Below are positions 34,538 to 45,598 of a stretch of 64,000 bases of DNA, piece after piece (position 1 is the stretch's first letter; each line of letters starts with the position of its first letter). Origin of the DNA: Zarea fungicola (Eukaryota > Ascomycota > Sordariomycetes > Hypocreales > Cordycipitaceae). The position numbers were made by a program, and so were the translations under genes. The notes below the pieces were generated by a model. The model ran no database searches, was not told where the DNA came from, and saw only the letters and a program-made list of their open reading frames with translations. The DNA lies in NCBI GenBank assembly GCA_900169235.1, contig FWCC01000006.1, forward strand, positions 1-64,000, written 5' to 3'.

Positions 34538-35712
34538 ACGTTTCATGACACAACCCAAACTTGTTGATTATTTTAGCGAACATGACGACTCTCCGACCTG
34601 TACATACATCTTTAGCCCTGTCAAGCACAGGCAGGCTTAGAACATAGATTTTTTAGCACGATGCAAGCATTGCAGGCTCACAAACAATAACTGGGCTAGT
34701 GTAGTGGATATAGACAAAGACAATAAAATCCTGGTAAATAATTAAAATTGAAAACAAATCCCGTACTAATGGCCTTGACTGTTTTGCTCATTCTATGCAA
34801 ACTTGTATAAATATGTATAACCCATTTGTAATTGCCAGTGATCCCTTCCCGCGTGCCCGTACTCAGCTGTGCTGATTCCTCTTTAGAGTGAAAGATAAGA
34901 CGTCTCTTACATATGTAGTCAATTGAGAGGCCGTTATCGCACTTGCTATGCCATCTCCCTCCTCAATAGGTTGGGCAATTATTAGAACGGAGTCCCTGCT
35001 TGTATTCAACAGCAATAAATGCTATAGTTGCGAATAAAGGCATACATTATCAAGACAGGAACATAAAGACTTCTATTAACTAAATATTTTGGAAGTAATT
35101 TTCAGTTTTCTCATTTCCAGTCGCAGGCAGCTCTCCATTCGAGATTGTCGAAGATTAATGAGCACAGATGACAACGTAGAGTGTTTATAGCCGTAACAAG
35201 AAGTACACAGTCCGTCCATAGCAACAGTCGGTACGCCACGCGTTTTCCTAGTAGCGCGTAAGGCTATATTTAAACAGAGTTAGCATCATAAGATTGGTTC
35301 CGCGGTTAATTTTTCAACATGTATATATACATTGTTTCAAGGCCATGGTGGTCCAACATTCTTCACTAACAAAGCAAAGGTAATTTGGTCCACGTATGCA
35401 GTTACCTATTGAAATGTATACCAACTGATGAATTTTATCTTCAACAACTCAAACACACTTCTATTTAGCAAATAATACAAAATGTAGCCTATCAGATACC
35501 TTGGGCTAGAGGGCTGGCTACATTATATGAAAGACAGACTAAGTTAAACGGCCCCTAACAATGACCCGGTTTACTTTTTGGTTCGAGATTGATCCCAGCA
35601 GCCTGTGTAGTCGTACACTAGGAAAACTTTGGCAAATTCAATGCACTGCCGTGGTAATCTGATGGTATGACACACCAAGAGTTCGACTCCATGTGCCGGC
35701 TTCTCGACCAAA
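34538..35712. other. AT-rich intergenic region between convergent genes
   Basis: About 1.2 kb, markedly AT-rich from about 34650 to 35560, without gene signal. A tRNA-like short fragment lies at about 35645-35700, overlapping the start of the next gene's 3' flank. Confidence 0.5.
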
Positions 35713-36174
35713 TTACTGGCCGCAAATGTACGAGTAGCAGACCAGCTTGTCATAGTAGTTGACAGTGATTGCCGTGCCGGAGCGAAGGAAGCAGAGATCA
35801 TGAGTGCTGTTTGGGTAGCATTCGCCCTTGACCTTTCCATCGCCGTTGCTTTCAAAGAATTCCCACTTGTGCTGGTTCTGCCGCCAGTAAAAGTCGAGCT
35901 TTCCCATGCCACAGAGCCCGGCATTGAGCGAGAAGCTGTCTCCGGATGGTGCATTATTTCTCGCGGTTCCTACACCACGATCTGCGGTAGCCTTGATTCC
36001 ACCGTAGCACTTGCATCCAAAGTAATTAGATGGGCATGCGACATAATCGGTCCAACTGATTACAGGAGAGTCTTTACTAAATGGGTTCGTCTCCTTGTCC
36101 GCTCTGCCGATGTGAAAGTTGGCCAGTCCGGGAATTGCCAGGGCTATTGCGGCTAGCGAAACAGAGAATCGCAT
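35713..36174 (-). CDS. Small secreted cysteine-rich protein
   Basis: A 153-aa frame from MRFSVSLAAIALAIPGLA, a clear signal peptide. A longer in-frame start 26 codons upstream lacks signal-peptide features. The mature part has eight cysteines (ACPS, FGCKCYGG, LCGMG, ECYPN, LCFLR, VCYSYICG) and is rich in Gly, Asn and aromatics. No family is recognised. It shares only general features (size, Cys content) with the secreted protein at 19441. A candidate effector by inference only. Confidence 0.75.
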   Translation of the reverse strand: MRFSVSLAAIALAIPGLANFHIGRADKETNPFSKDSPVISWTDYVACPSNYFGCKCYGGIKATADRGVGTARNNAPSGDSFSLNAGLCGMGKLDFYWRQNQHKWEFFESNGDGKVKGECYPNSTHDLCFLRSGTAITVNYYDKLVCYSYICGQ

Positions 36175-38152
36175 TTCGACGTCGAATATTGGAAATTTTG
36201 ATAAAGAGTTGTGAGTCCAAAATAGTAAAAAGATGTGCGTAGATTGTTCCAAGATGAAGAACAGCGGCAGATATATATAGTAATTGAATCACCACATGGA
36301 ATACACGATTGGTTTCTGGGGTGAGAGCCTTTAGCCTAACGATTACTGTATATCTCTATCGCGTGCTTGACTTTCATCCGCGGTTTAGTGGCATGTTCTA
36401 TTCGCGCCTTCTCCTTTGTATAACATAGAGGTCTAGACCTACCGTTTTTCTATAGAGGCGGGGTATCTCACTTCTAATTTGAGCTGTTACGAGGATCTTA
36501 CTTGGTCATTGCTGACCTGCCCCATTATGCTTGTTATGCCTCTTTTCCGATTATTCTTAAAACGATGGGCCAGAAGCGCCAGTTTATCACTCATCATAGT
36601 ACAGTCTCACTATGAAAACGAACGGATAAATTTGTTCACTGACAAAATAGTATTAGTGGCATAACTTGTGTCAAGTAATATACAACTGACTATTTTCTAC
36701 GGAAACAACTGAAGCGAGATACAAAATGGGTAGTGTGAAAATTTCGAGTTGCAATGAGTATGGAGAGACAGTTCCATGGCGGTACTGCCGCCACTGTGCT
36801 CCGGCGGTGGCGGGGCCGTCGCATCAACCTTCTCCTTCGAGGAGGAGCTTTAGGCCGTAGCGTCCACTCGGCCGATCCGCGTCTAGCAGGAGCATTCGGA
36901 TGCATTCCGGGGTGCCCGAAATGATGGGCTGCAAGTGATGCTGTGTAGGACGCCGGAGTGGCTAGAGCTGACGGGCGGCATATGAAGGCTTGGTGGAATG
37001 AACGCCTCAATGAAAAACCCCCGATAAACAGTTCCAGGGGCTTGTACAAAAATTTCAGAGAGAAGACGCTTAATGTAATTTCTTCAGCAGCACAACGTGA
37101 AGCTTGTCTTTGCCTGGCCATGTAACAGGCGTTGCCGCGAACTCTGACGTCGTGTATGTCCTCGCTCTGTGGTTCCTGCTGGCCTATTCGCGGATTAAAT
37201 AGTCAATTATTATTTTGTGCGATGTGCTGGTTGTAATATTATGAAATAAATTACGGCGTATGGAATATATTAATAATGTCTCCTCAAGTTTACGACATCG
37301 TATGCCCCCCACTGCTCTACGCCTGAGATCCAAATGGTTCAAAGGCGCATCACTTGCTTCAATGAACTTCTGGGGTCGGCTGGAAAACCGGTAAATCGAT
37401 CTTTGCCGGGTGGAGAAAAGTCTAAATTTATTAATTTAAATAAAATTGACTACTGTCATCATGGCTGGTCTTTGGCCCTAGGAGAAAGGTGAGATTCTTT
37501 ACATTCGTTAAAATATGGCTATACCATAAACAGTCAACCTCTTTCCTATTTCGGTCCTGTTCAAAACGGGTGCCGTTTCAGCCCTGGATTAAATTATGTT
37601 AGCGCAAAAGATTCTCCTCTGCTGCGCACAATTTCTAGATTATTTTAAAGTTGAGGCTGACGTGATCTGGCCGGCCAAGGTAATGGATAGTATTTATTAA
37701 GAAACTAAGAAATGAAGGAAATGTATTCTTCCACTTCATCATTCAGAAACGAGTTTTGTATATAAATTTCGGGGCTACGGTAGGTGGGGAGGTAAAGGCT
37801 TCTCGAAGATGGCCGGAAGAACATGTTGTAAATTCCAACACTGGCAGCGAGTTGAATGAAAATGCATGTGTTTTCGCGGCAGCACCATTGTGCCTCTGCA
37901 AACATGTAATCGGGGAGAAAGCTGCGCCAAGATTTGCATGAAAATATCATGCGATGCTAATGACAGCCCCATACCAAGTCTAGAAAGATTCTTTATTTCT
38001 GCTCAGTTCGGGTTTCTTGACTGAGTTTTGCCATAGCCTGGCGCACTCCCAGACGCTGGTAAACATGGATTATGCAAATCCTCGCCTCTGTCGTCATTCA
38101 GTTACATTTATATTACTGGACATGTTTGGTTTTGAGAGGGCATCTCCCAGCG
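36175..38152. other. Intergenic with a GC-rich patch
   Basis: About 2 kb. Mostly AT-rich, but about 36765-37000 is distinctly GC-rich and open over long runs in two frames (for example 36690-37121 minus), without a recognised product. It may be a gene or element relic. Confidence 0.4.
36272..36280 (-). promoter_or_regulatory. TATA box of the 8-Cys secreted protein gene
   Basis: CTATATATA on the minus strand, about 100 bp upstream of the start at 36174. Confidence 0.5.
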
Positions 38153-40224
38153 TTACAAAAAGCTTGAATAGTCGCCTTGGTCCACCAAGAAATCATACGT
38201 GCCCATGAAGAAATTACTCGCCGGCTCACCAAATATGCCCAAAACATCATCATCACTCGCTGCCGCCGCAATACTCAGCGTCGGGTCCTCCAGCGACGGC
38301 TGCGTGCCCGACGATGGCAAAGCAACTGCAGACCCCGTGTCCGACGCCTGGCTCGGCTTCATCTTGTTCACCAGGCCACGCATGCCCCTGGCGATGCTCA
38401 CCAGCAGATGCCGCGGGTGCATCTTTGAAGTGACATTTTCCAGCGCCTTGACCGTCTCCAGAATCAACGGCCGGATCTCGCCGCTGTTGACCTGCACGAG
38501 GCTCGAGTATTTTGTCGAGACCTTGAGCAAAAAGACAATGGCAAAGGCGAGCATGGTGCCAAAGTAAATAGGCAGCCCGTCGAAGAACGACTGCATCTCC
38601 TCATCGGCATTGACGGAGCGCAGGATGGACAGGGCAGCGCGCACAGCGGCGTTGGCAATCTCGTCGAGCTCCATCATGACCTCGGACGACTGCGTCTGCG
38701 CCCGCACCGCCCGGCTCGCGCCGCTGCCGCCCCGGAACGCATGGGAGCAGAGGTAGAGCTTGGAGAAGTGGTACTGCAGCGCCACGCCCTTGCGCGGGTA
38801 GTTGCCAATGTGCGGGTTCGGCGCGAACCGCTCCATCCACTCGGCCCGGAGGCTGTCCATGGCAATGTTGAGCCGGCGCAGGGCCGGCAGGTCCGCGTCG
38901 CCGAGCGGCCGGCTCACGTCGACGCCAAACGAGTCCATGGCATCGGACAGGACGCTCCAGCGCAGGACGTGGCTCACGAGCCGCGCGTCGTCCTCGGTGC
39001 AGTCGGGGACGTCGAGGAACCGGCGCACGGTGCGCACCGCCTCGCACTGGCGCGTGAGCGGCGGCCGGCCAAACGGGATGCTGAAGTGGTGGTCGCACAC
39101 GTACACGAGGTAGTACAGGCGCGCGTTCAGGTACGCCTTGCGGTCGCCCTGCAGCGCCTTGAAGAAGCTCTTGTGCAGCTGCAGCTCCGTGGCCATGCGC
39201 ACGGCCGTGCTCACCAGCGTCCACGACACCTCGCCGAGCCAGAAGGCGCCGATGCACAGCGCACGCACGTCGTCGACGTTGAAGTCCTTGGAGAATGTCT
39301 GCGACGCGCTCTGCGAGAGAAACGCCGCGCAGCAGACGTCAAAGTCGGGCGAGGCGAGGTGCAGCGCCCCGACGGTGCAGACGGCGGCCACGAGCAACGG
39401 GGACGCGGAGCGAGCATAGTCGAGGGTTCGGGTCTCCATGTCGCCCAGGATACGGTACGGGAAGTGATCGAGGCGCGTCTGGTAGGCATCAAAATAGCGC
39501 TGGGCAGCCTCGAGGGTGATTATTTTGCGCGATATAATGTCGTTGCTTCCCGGGCGTCGCGGCGGAGACTCGCCTTGGGAGATGTAGAAGCCTGGGAGAG
39601 TACCAGGGCCGGAGTCTAGATCCATGACAATGCTCCAGTTATTTCCTGTGGTACTGTTTTCTTTAAGAGGCTCCATTTCAGTATGGGCGCTTTCTGGTTC
39701 ATCTGTCACCATGGTCGTGTCATCAGCCATCATGGTAGTTTCATCAACGCTGTCTAGATCGCCGTCAAGGAGATGGAGGATGTTTGCTGGAGTGTCGTTG
39801 CCAGCTCCGGCGCGGAGAACTGTTTCTATCCTGTCAATTCTCTTTTCCATTCTCGCTTTCCAGCTTCATGTTGGAATTCAATTAGCATTATCCCGCTTAT
39901 GTGGCGGCATGGGCGAGCACTTACACATTGTCATTCTCCAGCAACATTTGCAAACTGCGATTGACTGTGCATGGCAGCCCACGTTTCTTGCAGCGGGTGC
40001 ATGGCGGCTGCGCATCTCGCATATGACATTTAATCTATTTGTATAAGTGATGATTCATCGGCGACATGTGCCTCAAAAGTGAGGCCTTGAGAGACTGTAC
40101 ATACCTTTTGCTTACGACACGCGACACATGCCGTAATCTTGCGAGTAATAGTCGGCGCTCCACCAGTTGTAGCTTGCGCCTGTGCTTGCGCGCGCGCCGA
40201 AGCACCACTCTCGGGGGCCGGCAT
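38153..40224 (-). CDS. Zn2Cys6 transcription factor divergent from agmatine deiminase (3 exons)
   Basis: Exons 40224-40105, 40034-39925 and 39851-38153 give 642 aa from MPAPESGASA; an upstream in-frame ATG at 40317 would add 31 residues. The zinc cluster spans the first intron: C33-x2-C36-x6-C43-x8-C52-x2-C55-x6-C62 (CVACRKQK / IKCHMRDAQPPC / CKKRGLPC). A short coiled-coil linker (MEKRIDRIETVL) and an acidic region with TMMADDTTMVTDEPE follow. The C-terminal part is a fungal-specific regulatory domain with high-GC codons. The third exon starts at 39851, since the nearer AAAG acceptor breaks phase. It probably acts in the nucleus; targets are unknown, but the divergent neighbour is a candidate. 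Confidence 0.88.
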
Positions 40225-41312
40225 TCTGAGCGAGACGGGACCAAATGAGAGGCAAGTTAAATTGCGGCCGATTCCAACCGCTTGCTGAGACGAATGTGGT
40301 GCCAGCCAGCGGGTCACACACAGATTATGCAGCTAATGCAAGTCTCCTAATCGGACCAATTGCTGTTGTTTTAGCTCTCTGCACCTGATGCATCCATCAC
40401 ACCTGTAATACTTGGCAGGCGAGTGAGTTCTTGGACTGTAGTAGCATTTCTGTGTAATGAGGGATGATCGGGGAAGTGGTTGACAGACAAGGGAACAGCC
40501 GGGAGGTTGGCGCGGTCCCCGCATCGGGCTTCCCTCCGAGATTTCGGTTGAACAGACTGACTAGTCTCATAATAGATGTTAGCGTCACGTTGAGATGGAA
40601 CATCTACACACTTTTATTTCCATGTTGGGTTCAAAATAAAAGCTCTAATCAGTAGATATTTCTGTACTCGGTTTATTCTGCTAGTCTCCGTGTCAAACCC
40701 TGGTCAGGATCCTCAGTCTTGTCGGCAACCATGCAAATGGATGCGTACCGCGTGTCGGTACCGCGCCGTGTGCCCTGTTAGTGAGGCAAGGATGACGACA
40801 GTGCAATTGGAATTCAGTCACTTGAAAGACAGCATCGGTTATTACGTCAAACTTGCCGAAATTTCTCTAATGCGGCGCAGTGAGGTGTGAATTTTACGTG
40901 TCATTGAAGGCGGATGAAACTAACTCATGCAGACTCTCTAAATCACAACGACTTTTGTCTCGCCACCGACTTGAGACTAACCAGCACTGCGCCTCGTGGC
41001 AACCCACATGGTTGGAAACCTTAAGTCTGTTTCTGGGATCGTCAAGGCGCACTCATCGGCTACAGACTCAGCCTCCGCATTCTAGAAATCTTCTCATGCC
41101 GCCTCCCGAGATTGAAGTGGCCTCCCAACAATGCTAGCTTTGATCAGTACCACACATAGCAATTTTCGTCATCCGAAACAAGGCCTGATGTTGCGTATAT
41201 AAACCGCACAACGCGCTGTGTAAGGAAAAAAGTGCAAGTACAACTAAAACAATTACTGCGCCGTATCACATTCCCAGTTTCCTAATATTGCATGCTTCTT
41301 CAGACAATCATC
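40225..41312. promoter_or_regulatory. Divergent promoter region
   Basis: About 1.1 kb between the regulator and the deiminase gene. TATATAAA at 41196-41203 lies about 110 bp before the deiminase ATG. No gene supported. Confidence 0.45.
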
Positions 41313-42416
41313 ATGGCTCACTCCGCCGCTGCCAGCTTCTTCCGTCCAGCGGAATGGGACAGGCACTCCGGCGTTATCATGGCGTGGCCCTCTGCCGCCA
41401 ACGACGCCTACCTTGACGATGCACGGGGCCTCAAGGACGTGACCAAGGACATCACCACCATTGCCGAAGCCGTCGCGCTCTTTGAGCCCGTCACGCTCGT
41501 CGTCGCGCCCGAGAGGCTCAGCGAAGCTTCCTCACGCTTCAAGCGCGCCAAGAACATCACCCTGCTCCCCGTTGACGGCTATCCCAAGCTCGATCTCTGG
41601 ATGCGCGACATGGCGCCCACATTTGTCGTCAACGACGACGACAGGGACGCCGCGCTCCACGGCGTCGACTTCAACTTCAACGGCTGGGGCCACAAGTACC
41701 CCACCGGCACGCACAACTCGCTCGCCGGCCTCCTCGGCCAGCGGATGAGCGTGCCCACGGTCTCCTCGTGGCTCGTGGGCGAGGGCGGCTCGCTCGAGGT
41801 CGACGGCGACGGCACGCTGCTCATCACGGAGAGCTCCGTGCTCAACGACAACCGCAACCCGGGCCGGACCAAGGCGCAGACGGAGGCCGAGCTGCGCCGC
41901 ACGCTCGGCGTCGGCAAGATCATATGGATCCCGGGACGCCGCGGCCTGGAGGTGACGGACGGCCACGTCGACGGGCTCGTGCGCTTCGTTGCGCCGGGCA
42001 GGGTGCTCCTCAGCCGGCCCAGCAGCGTCGAGGACGAGAGCGACGTGTGGGTGCAGGTCTATCAGGAGGCATACGATGTTTTGGCGCGCGAGACGGATGC
42101 GCGCGGTCGCAGGTTTCAGATTACAGAAATCGTCGAGGCGGATCTGGACAGCATGGGCGTGGACAGGGCGACGCGCAGGGACATTGAGAGCGGCAAGGAG
42201 GATTATCCGTCGCTGACATATGTCAACTATCTGCTGGTCAATGATGGCGTCATTTTTCCACAGTTTGGGGATCGGAAAGCGGACAAGGCGGCGCTCAAGG
42301 TGATGGAGGCGCTGTATCCGGAGAGGGAGATTGAGCCGGTGCGCATCTACGAGCTGCCATTTTATGGAGGGGGCATACACTGCTCAACACAGGAGATTCC
42401 GATTCCAAGGAATTGA
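41313..42416 (+). CDS. Agmatine deiminase family protein (PAD_porph)
   Basis: A single exon of 367 aa from MAHSAAASFFRP; an in-frame ATG at 41292 adds seven residues. The family opening FFRPAEWDRHSGVIMAWPS is followed by the guanidino-binding DLWMRDMAPTFV, then EGGSLEVDGDGTLL, the catalytic His in EVTDGHVDGLVRF and the catalytic Cys357 in GGGIHCSTQEIP. All active-site blocks are intact. The known reaction is agmatine to N-carbamoylputrescine and ammonia, a route to putrescine best known in plants and bacteria. Coding GC is much higher than in the flanks. The deiminase fold is firm; agmatine as substrate is family-based inference. Confidence 0.9.
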   Translation: MAHSAAASFFRPAEWDRHSGVIMAWPSAANDAYLDDARGLKDVTKDITTIAEAVALFEPVTLVVAPERLSEASSRFKRAKNITLLPVDGYPKLDLWMRDMAPTFVVNDDDRDAALHGVDFNFNGWGHKYPTGTHNSLAGLLGQRMSVPTVSSWLVGEGGSLEVDGDGTLLITESSVLNDNRNPGRTKAQTEAELRRTLGVGKIIWIPGRRGLEVTDGHVDGLVRFVAPGRVLLSRPSSVEDESDVWVQVYQEAYDVLARETDARGRRFQITEIVEADLDSMGVDRATRRDIESGKEDYPSLTYVNYLLVNDGVIFPQFGDRKADKAALKVMEALYPEREIEPVRIYELPFYGGGIHCSTQEIPIPRN

Positions 42417-43746
42417 TTACTTTGTTGTTTCGTTTTCAAGGTATATACACGACTTTGAAAACTTCTTGGCGGTTTTAAAATAGCAACAATGTTTGATATT
42501 TAAATTGCATCACAGTTGGCCGACGCTTGAGGCTGCCTCGAACAATGACTTAGATGCGTGCCAATTATCCTAATCCCTGTCCTTACAAACTGCGCATAGT
42601 TGAAGACATGTTGCAAATCTTTGTTTTATTATTGCCAGTAATATTCAGCTTTACACAAACTGCCGGCTCTTGTTAGTTCCGGGCTGGTGCGAACGCCACA
42701 CCATGCACTGCAAATCCTCATATGCAGATCTGTACGTAAACGTGGGCTTTAATTAATTTGCCCTTCTCGCGCCAAATCAAACAGCGTTTTCTAGCCTTGG
42801 CGAGCCTCGGAGGATTCGGCTGCATGTGGAGTTTTACATTAAACAAGCTGAACCAACTCCGCAAACATTGGAGCCAAGAAAAGCATCTTGCCAGAATAAG
42901 CAACTTTTTTCCCTCTGCTGATACATTTAGAGAGGCATCCGATAGGTCAGTTCGTGTGCGTATCCTTTTGTGCTTGGTCTTTATCCGACTTCTTGACCAG
43001 GCTGGACAGTCAATGCCTCGTAAATACGAAGTAGAAGCCCTGTTGTAAGTCGACGCTTTGGCAGTGGCGCGGCCCTTGCTTGGAGAAACAATTGCCGCAA
43101 AAAATGGGCATTTGTTCCCTTTCTGCTGGGAATAAGATGGAGACGGTGGAAACCGGGCTGCCCCGTTTTGTAAAGCCCAAAGATCAGGAGCCCATTGGTT
43201 TCTTACCCAAACATCATGGGAATCATGCTTGCGAAAGGCGGATGTTCGGCGCAACTTTGCTTCACAGGCCGTACCACCCGATTTGTCGGAAAGTCTGGGG
43301 ACGCACCAAGCTTGACACTTGCAATGCATCATGACGATCAGGCTCGTATGGGTGCCCCAATTCAGAGACAATTGATACTACAACGGGGGCCCCCTTCTTA
43401 ACTCGGAGTAAGAAAAAGCAACAACGCTATATTGACCCTCTTTGCAACGCCACAGCGGGAGAGTGGTAAGCCTAATCTCACATCCTTATTCAGTCCGGCA
43501 GTACCCTTCGTAAATACCCATTGGTGGTCGCTTTGGCGGCATTTCCTGCGGTGAGGCTAATGGCACAGTGATCGCCCTTCCCTAGCCAGGAATGGCTACC
43601 CACAGTGGGAGCATTATCTCAATATATATATATAAAAGGATGTCCGGTATTGCAAGCATGTATTTGATATAGCCAATCTGAAAGACCCCATCGATCAATA
43701 CGCCAATCTGGGGGCCCGCCTCTCTTGCGTACCAAGAAAAGAAGCC
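42417..43746. other. Intergenic, long doubtful frame
   Basis: About 1.3 kb. A 217-codon minus frame (42718-43371) is longer than most chance frames here, but has an Arg/Lys/Cys/Trp-rich composition and no domain, so I do not call it. TATA-like ATATATATATATAAAAGG at about 43621-43638 serves the next gene, about 110 bp before its ATG. Confidence 0.4.
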
Positions 43747-45598
43747 ATGGCGCACATCTTGGCACTTGTCCTTCCCATTCTGGCCCTGTTCATCCACGGC
43801 ATCCAGGCCACGTACTTTCCCTCACAAGATACCCGGGCTGTCTGCGAAGCCCTCCTCAAGCAGTACCCCAAGAAACTCGTCTACGATCCCCTCGGACCCT
43901 ATGGCCTCGCGACAGTCCTCAACGCGGGCGCCTACAACGCGGCCAACGCGGACTACTGGAACGCCGCCAGCAGCCTGAACCGCGCCGCCTGTGCGTTTTT
44001 CCCCGCGACGACGGACGAGGTGGCCTTTGCCGTGCAGGCGCTGAACCGGTACGAGTCGGTCCCGTTTGCGCTGAAAGCGGGCGGTCACAGCCCGAACCTG
44101 GGCTTCTCGAGCGTGCGCGGCGGCGTGCTGCTCGCCTTTCGGCCAAACTTGCAGTCGGCGGTGCCGTCGCGCGATGGGAGCACGGTCGAGGTCGGGGCCG
44201 GGTGCAAGTGGGAAGATGTATATGCCGCGCTGCAGCCGCTCAGCAAGACGGTGGCCGGCGGGCGACTGGGCGATGTCGGCACGACGGGCCTTGTTCTTGG
44301 CGGCGGGCTTTCATATCTCTCTGCGCAGCGAGTGAGTCGAACCATTTTTTAAAAGTCATCATCGTACCACTCTCTGATCTCATATACCTTTCCAACCCCC
44401 CTCCTTTCCTTTCTTCCTTTCCTCTTTTCCTTTTTTTTGGCCAATCTCTTTTGCTTTTATGCTCACATGCTTAGGGCTTTGCATGCGACAATGTCCTCAA
44501 CTTTGAGACCGTCCTCGCCAACGGCACCATTGCCCACGCCAACGCCACCTCGCACACGGAGCTCTTCTTCGCCCTCTGCGGCGGCGGCAACCGCTACGCC
44601 GTCGTCACCAAGATGACGATGCAGACCTACCAATCCGGCAGCGGCGCGCAGGGCCAGATCTGGGGCGGCGTGCGCACCTACACGGCCGACCAGCACGCCG
44701 CCGTCCTCCACGCCGTCTCACGCTTCACGTCGGAAAACACGGACCCCAAGGCGGCCATCATCCCCACGTTTAACTTTGTCGGCGCCGTCTCCATCATCAA
44801 CATTCCTTTTATCCTCGTCACGTTCTTCTACGACGACGCGCAGGTGCCGAGCGGTGTGTTTGACGTATTTGACGCCATTCCGCACCTAAGCGACAACACC
44901 AAGCCTCGTACGCTGGAGAGCCTGTCAAAGGAAGTATTGGCGGGGGACATGAAAGGGTTGCGGTTCCGGATCGCGGTCAACTCGTTCCCGGCCATGCCCG
45001 TGGCCAACATGACGGCCTTCCTGACGGAGCACTGGGCGCTGATCAACAAGAAGGCGAGGGATGCTGCGCTGTATGACTTGCTGGATTTCCACGTCTTTTC
45101 GTTTGCGGTGCAGCCGATGCCGCGGCTCATTGCGCAGGCCTCAAGGGACAACAGCCCCCACGCCGGCGGCAATGCGCTCGGGTTGGACCCCAAGCATGGT
45201 GACAAGGTGTGGATCGAGTACGATTTGGCATGGCTGAATCCGATTTGCGACGACGTGTGTACGGATTGGTTGAAGAGCGCGGTGCAGGATGCGCATGATT
45301 TGCATGTGCAAAAGTATGGGGGCATCTATCCGACGAATTACGAGAGTGGTGATTTGGAGACGCTGAGGTACGTGCAACTGGCGAATGAGGGTTTTGGGGG
45401 CAGGGGTGATATTTTGAAGACACAAACTGACATTTCTTTTATTCTAGCTATAACCCCTTGTTTATGAATGATGCGTTGGATACGCAGCCGGTGCTCAAGA
45501 GTTATGGCGAGACGAATCGAGCGAGGTTGATGGCTGCGCAGTCGGCGTATGACGCGCATGGGTTTCTCATGAAGCGACAGAATGGGCCTACATTTTAG
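43747..45598 (+). CDS. Secreted FAD-linked oxidoreductase (berberine-bridge type)
   Basis: Exons 43747-44331, 44475-45367 and 45448-45598 give 542 aa. The signal peptide is MAHILALVLPILALFIHGIQA. The FAD-binding domain (FAD_binding_4) has AGGHSPNLG with His114, the residue that in this family carries covalent FAD, then VEVGAGCKWEDVYAAL and GDVGTTGLVLGGGLSY. The C-terminal BBE segment ends YNPLFMND...VLKSYGETNRARL. The position of the second, cysteinyl FAD link appears to be Asp/Val (GGRLGDVGTTG), which suggests single covalent attachment. Such enzymes oxidise sugars, alcohols or secondary metabolites. Intron 1 is 143 bp and contains an unusually long CT-rich tract. Confidence 0.9.
44396..44440. 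repeat. Polypyrimidine tract in intron 1
   Basis: An almost unbroken C/T run (CCCCCCTCC, then TTTCC/TTCCT words) inside the 143-bp intron of the FAD oxidoreductase gene. Confidence 0.8.

Noticed and set aside
38601..39257. Long Arg/Ala/Pro-rich antisense and alternate-frame ORFs over the second Zn2Cys6 gene
   Set aside because: These are shadows of GC-rich coding sequence; the zinc-cluster frame explains the region.
42718..43371. 217-codon minus-strand frame
   Set aside because: Longer than typical chance frames but rich in Arg, Lys, Cys and Trp, with no recognisable motif. Kept only as a doubtful frame in the intergenic entry.
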